Assembly (NCBI GenBank): GCA_023417955.1
Contig: JAEZDW010000203.1
Coordinates: forward strand, 1 to 7,857
Origin: Bacteroidota bacterium
GTDB lineage: Bacteria; Bacteroidota; Bacteroidia; Cytophagales; Cyclobacteriaceae
DNA length: 7,857 nt
Reading direction: 5' to 3'
Shown here: piece after piece, positions 6,928 through 7,857 of the stretch
Position numbering within the stretch: position 1 is the stretch's first letter
Layout of the letters: each line of letters starts with the position of its first letter
The notes under the pieces: model-generated
The model's database searches: none
What the model saw: only the letters and a program-made list of their open reading frames with translations
Told to the model about the DNA's origin: nothing
Translations under genes and position numbers: made by a program

Positions 6928-7702
6928 TTTGAGGCATTGATCCGGGGGCGCCTATCCAGATATCAACGGCGTCACCGACCTTTATATTTTGCCCGGCTTC
7001 AGGAGATTGTTTTACGATTACCGGCCTGGCCCGCAGCGTATCGCCGATAAGGTGAATTTCCCCAAGGGCGAGATTAGAACCAAGGATCACGAACTTCGCG
7101 TCTTCGAAACTATAATCCAGCAGGTTGGGCATTTGCTGCTCACGACTGCCACCATCCATTACCACTAAGTCAATTACAGAGCCTTTCGGTACGCGCGTTG
7201 CTGGTTCGATCTTTTCGCCATTGTAGCGCATCTCCTTGACAACATTGAAAGGCCCCGGAACAAGCTGAATTTGTCCGCGTTTGAGCTGGTTGCTCCTCAA
7301 TTGCGCATCGGCGTTTATGACTGAACCGTCAATTAGGTTTGGAACCGGCACGGATGGAGGTGTAAGTCGGTTGATGGATATAAATATCTTCCGACCCTCC
7401 TTGACTTTCGCCCCGGGGTGTGGATACTGCTTGATGACTGTTTGCGGTGGATGGTCTGGAGAGTAGGTGGAGTCGTTGACTTCGAAACGAAGCGACTTCT
7501 GTGTGAGCTCTGCTTCAACCTGGGCAATCGACTTTCCTTCAATATCCGGTACGGTAATCGTTTCGCCGTGATTGGTCGTATGGGGAAGGTAGACGTAAAA
7601 ATAAAAGATGGCGAGGAGTAACAGCGTCCCCGCTGCGAGCAGAAGATGCATTAGCACACCTGCAGGGGAGTTGGTACGGAAATTCTTAAAGGATAACTTC
7701 AT
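6896..7702 (-). CDS. Membrane-anchored PASTA-domain protein, three PASTA repeats
   Basis: This 268-residue protein has a short basic N-terminus, one membrane segment (about 15-39), three consecutive extracytoplasmic PASTA domains (about 48-111, 118-183 and 190-251) and a short acidic tail ending NEEDEETDEF. Each PASTA unit shows the pattern (V/M)P(D/N)(L/I)xG/D-x-S...A...L, then V..Q.P..G..V..G..(V/I).(I/L).(V/I). The second unit has an altered centre (VVKEMRYNGEKI). PASTA domains bind peptidoglycan or beta-lactams in Firmicutes and Actinobacteria, where they sit on Ser/Thr kinases or PBPs. Here there is no kinase or transpeptidase part, so it is a stand-alone binding or scaffold protein. It lies 35 bases after a probable ddl gene, which points to cell-wall work. 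A -7 box lies in that gap. The ATG at 7702 gives the correct membrane topology. Confidence 0.92.
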   Translation of the reverse strand: MKLSFKNFRTNSPAGVLMHLLLAAGTLLLLAIFYFYVYLPHTTNHGETITVPDIEGKSIAQVEAELTQKSLRFEVNDSTYSPDHPPQTVIKQYPHPGAKVKEGRKIFISINRLTPPSVPVPNLIDGSVINADAQLRSNQLKRGQIQLVPGPFNVVKEMRYNGEKIEPATRVPKGSVIDLVVMDGGSREQQMPNLLDYSFEDAKFVILGSNLALGEIHLIGDTLRARPVIVKQSPEAGQNIKVGDAVDIWIGAPGSMPQNEEDEETDEF

Positions 7703-7722
7703 GCTTTGAATACGGTCGACTA

Positions 7723-7730
7723 CAAATATA
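7723..7730 (-). promoter_or_regulatory. Bacteroidota -7 box ahead of the PASTA gene
   Basis: On the minus strand the bases read TATATTTG, an exact TAnnTTTG match. It sits in the 35-base gap between the ddl stop codon and the PASTA start codon, so the PASTA-T9SS pair may have its own internal promoter with a leader of about 15 bases. No good -33 TTTG is visible, and AT-rich gaps can match by chance. Confidence 0.4.
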
Positions 7731-7737
7731 ACAACGC

Positions 7738-7857
7738 CTAGAATTTAAGTGAAGACTCGAAATCGCGTTCGAGTCGTTTACTCCGGTCGTAACGCTGCCG
7801 CGCAAGGTTGAGCAGCCGCGTGATCAGTTGAGTGAATCCGATACCGCGCTCTTTCCA
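7738..7857 (-). CDS. ddl: Probable D-alanine--D-alanine ligase, C-terminal 39 codons
   Basis: An open frame enters from the window's right edge and stops at TAG (7740-7738). The 39 visible residues start WKERGIGFTQLI and end ESSLKF. The pattern W-x4-GI-x-(F/Y)-x-x-L(I/V)-x-x-L(I/L)-x-LA-x-x-R fits the final helix of bacterial D-alanine--D-alanine ligases, where a short Lys/Arg-rich tail follows. Ddl makes the D-Ala-D-Ala dipeptide for peptidoglycan in the cytoplasm. The catalytic ATP-grasp region lies outside the window, so this call rests on the short tail and on the next gene being a PASTA protein, a neighbour of ddl known in Bacteroidota. It is probably the upstream gene of the PASTA-T9SS unit. 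Confidence 0.65.
   Translation of the reverse strand, partial: WKERGIGFTQLITRLLNLARQRYDRSKRLERDFESSLKF

Noticed and set aside
6473..6940. 155-codon plus-strand ORF opposite the T9SS signal-peptide region
   Set aside because: It is antisense to the T9SS gene, which has a signal peptide and known modules. The Ser/Arg-rich product looks like a frame shadow.

Overview
The window looks like a chromosomal segment of a member of the Bacteroidota. The evidence is: a C-terminal type 9 secretion (T9SS) sorting domain with the YPNP...GLYIM...KIVV pattern; three copies of the Bacteroidota -7 promoter motif TAnnTTTG ahead of genes; a tRNA end without an encoded CCA; weak Shine-Dalgarno sequences; and a ddl-PASTA gene pair of the kind found in that phylum. 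Order or genus cannot be fixed from the sequence. A Cytophagales-like or Chitinophagales-like member is plausible.

Layout. Bases 1-34 are the 3' end of a tRNA gene, followed at once by a rho-independent terminator (48-77). Bases 78-379 hold no convincing gene. A 127-residue orphan protein lies on the minus strand (380-763), with a -7 box just upstream. Bases 764-1120 are a divergent spacer with a doubtful 69-codon leader ORF and a GC hairpin. A WG-repeat lipoprotein follows on the plus strand (1121-2836) and ends in a strong terminator (2861-2894). After a -7 box come two overlapping plus-strand genes: a HAD-superfamily phosphatase (2973-3590) and an intramembrane site-2 metalloprotease (3583-4788).

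From 7857 down to 4933 on the minus strand runs a second gene set: the last 39 codons of a probable D-alanine--D-alanine ligase, a single-pass membrane protein with three PASTA domains, and a T9SS-exported surface protein. The PASTA and T9SS genes overlap by 32 bases.

Theme. Most of the products act at the cell envelope: cell-wall precursor synthesis (Ddl), probable peptidoglycan sensing (PASTA), a secreted surface protein, a lipoprotein and an intramembrane protease. The ddl-PASTA-T9SS set probably forms one transcription unit with an extra internal promoter. The HAD-S2P pair looks translationally coupled. I see no mobile element, CRISPR array or defence system. The less ordinary items are the orphan ORF beside the tRNA, the acidic/basic overlapping reading frames, and the long WG-repeat lipoprotein.
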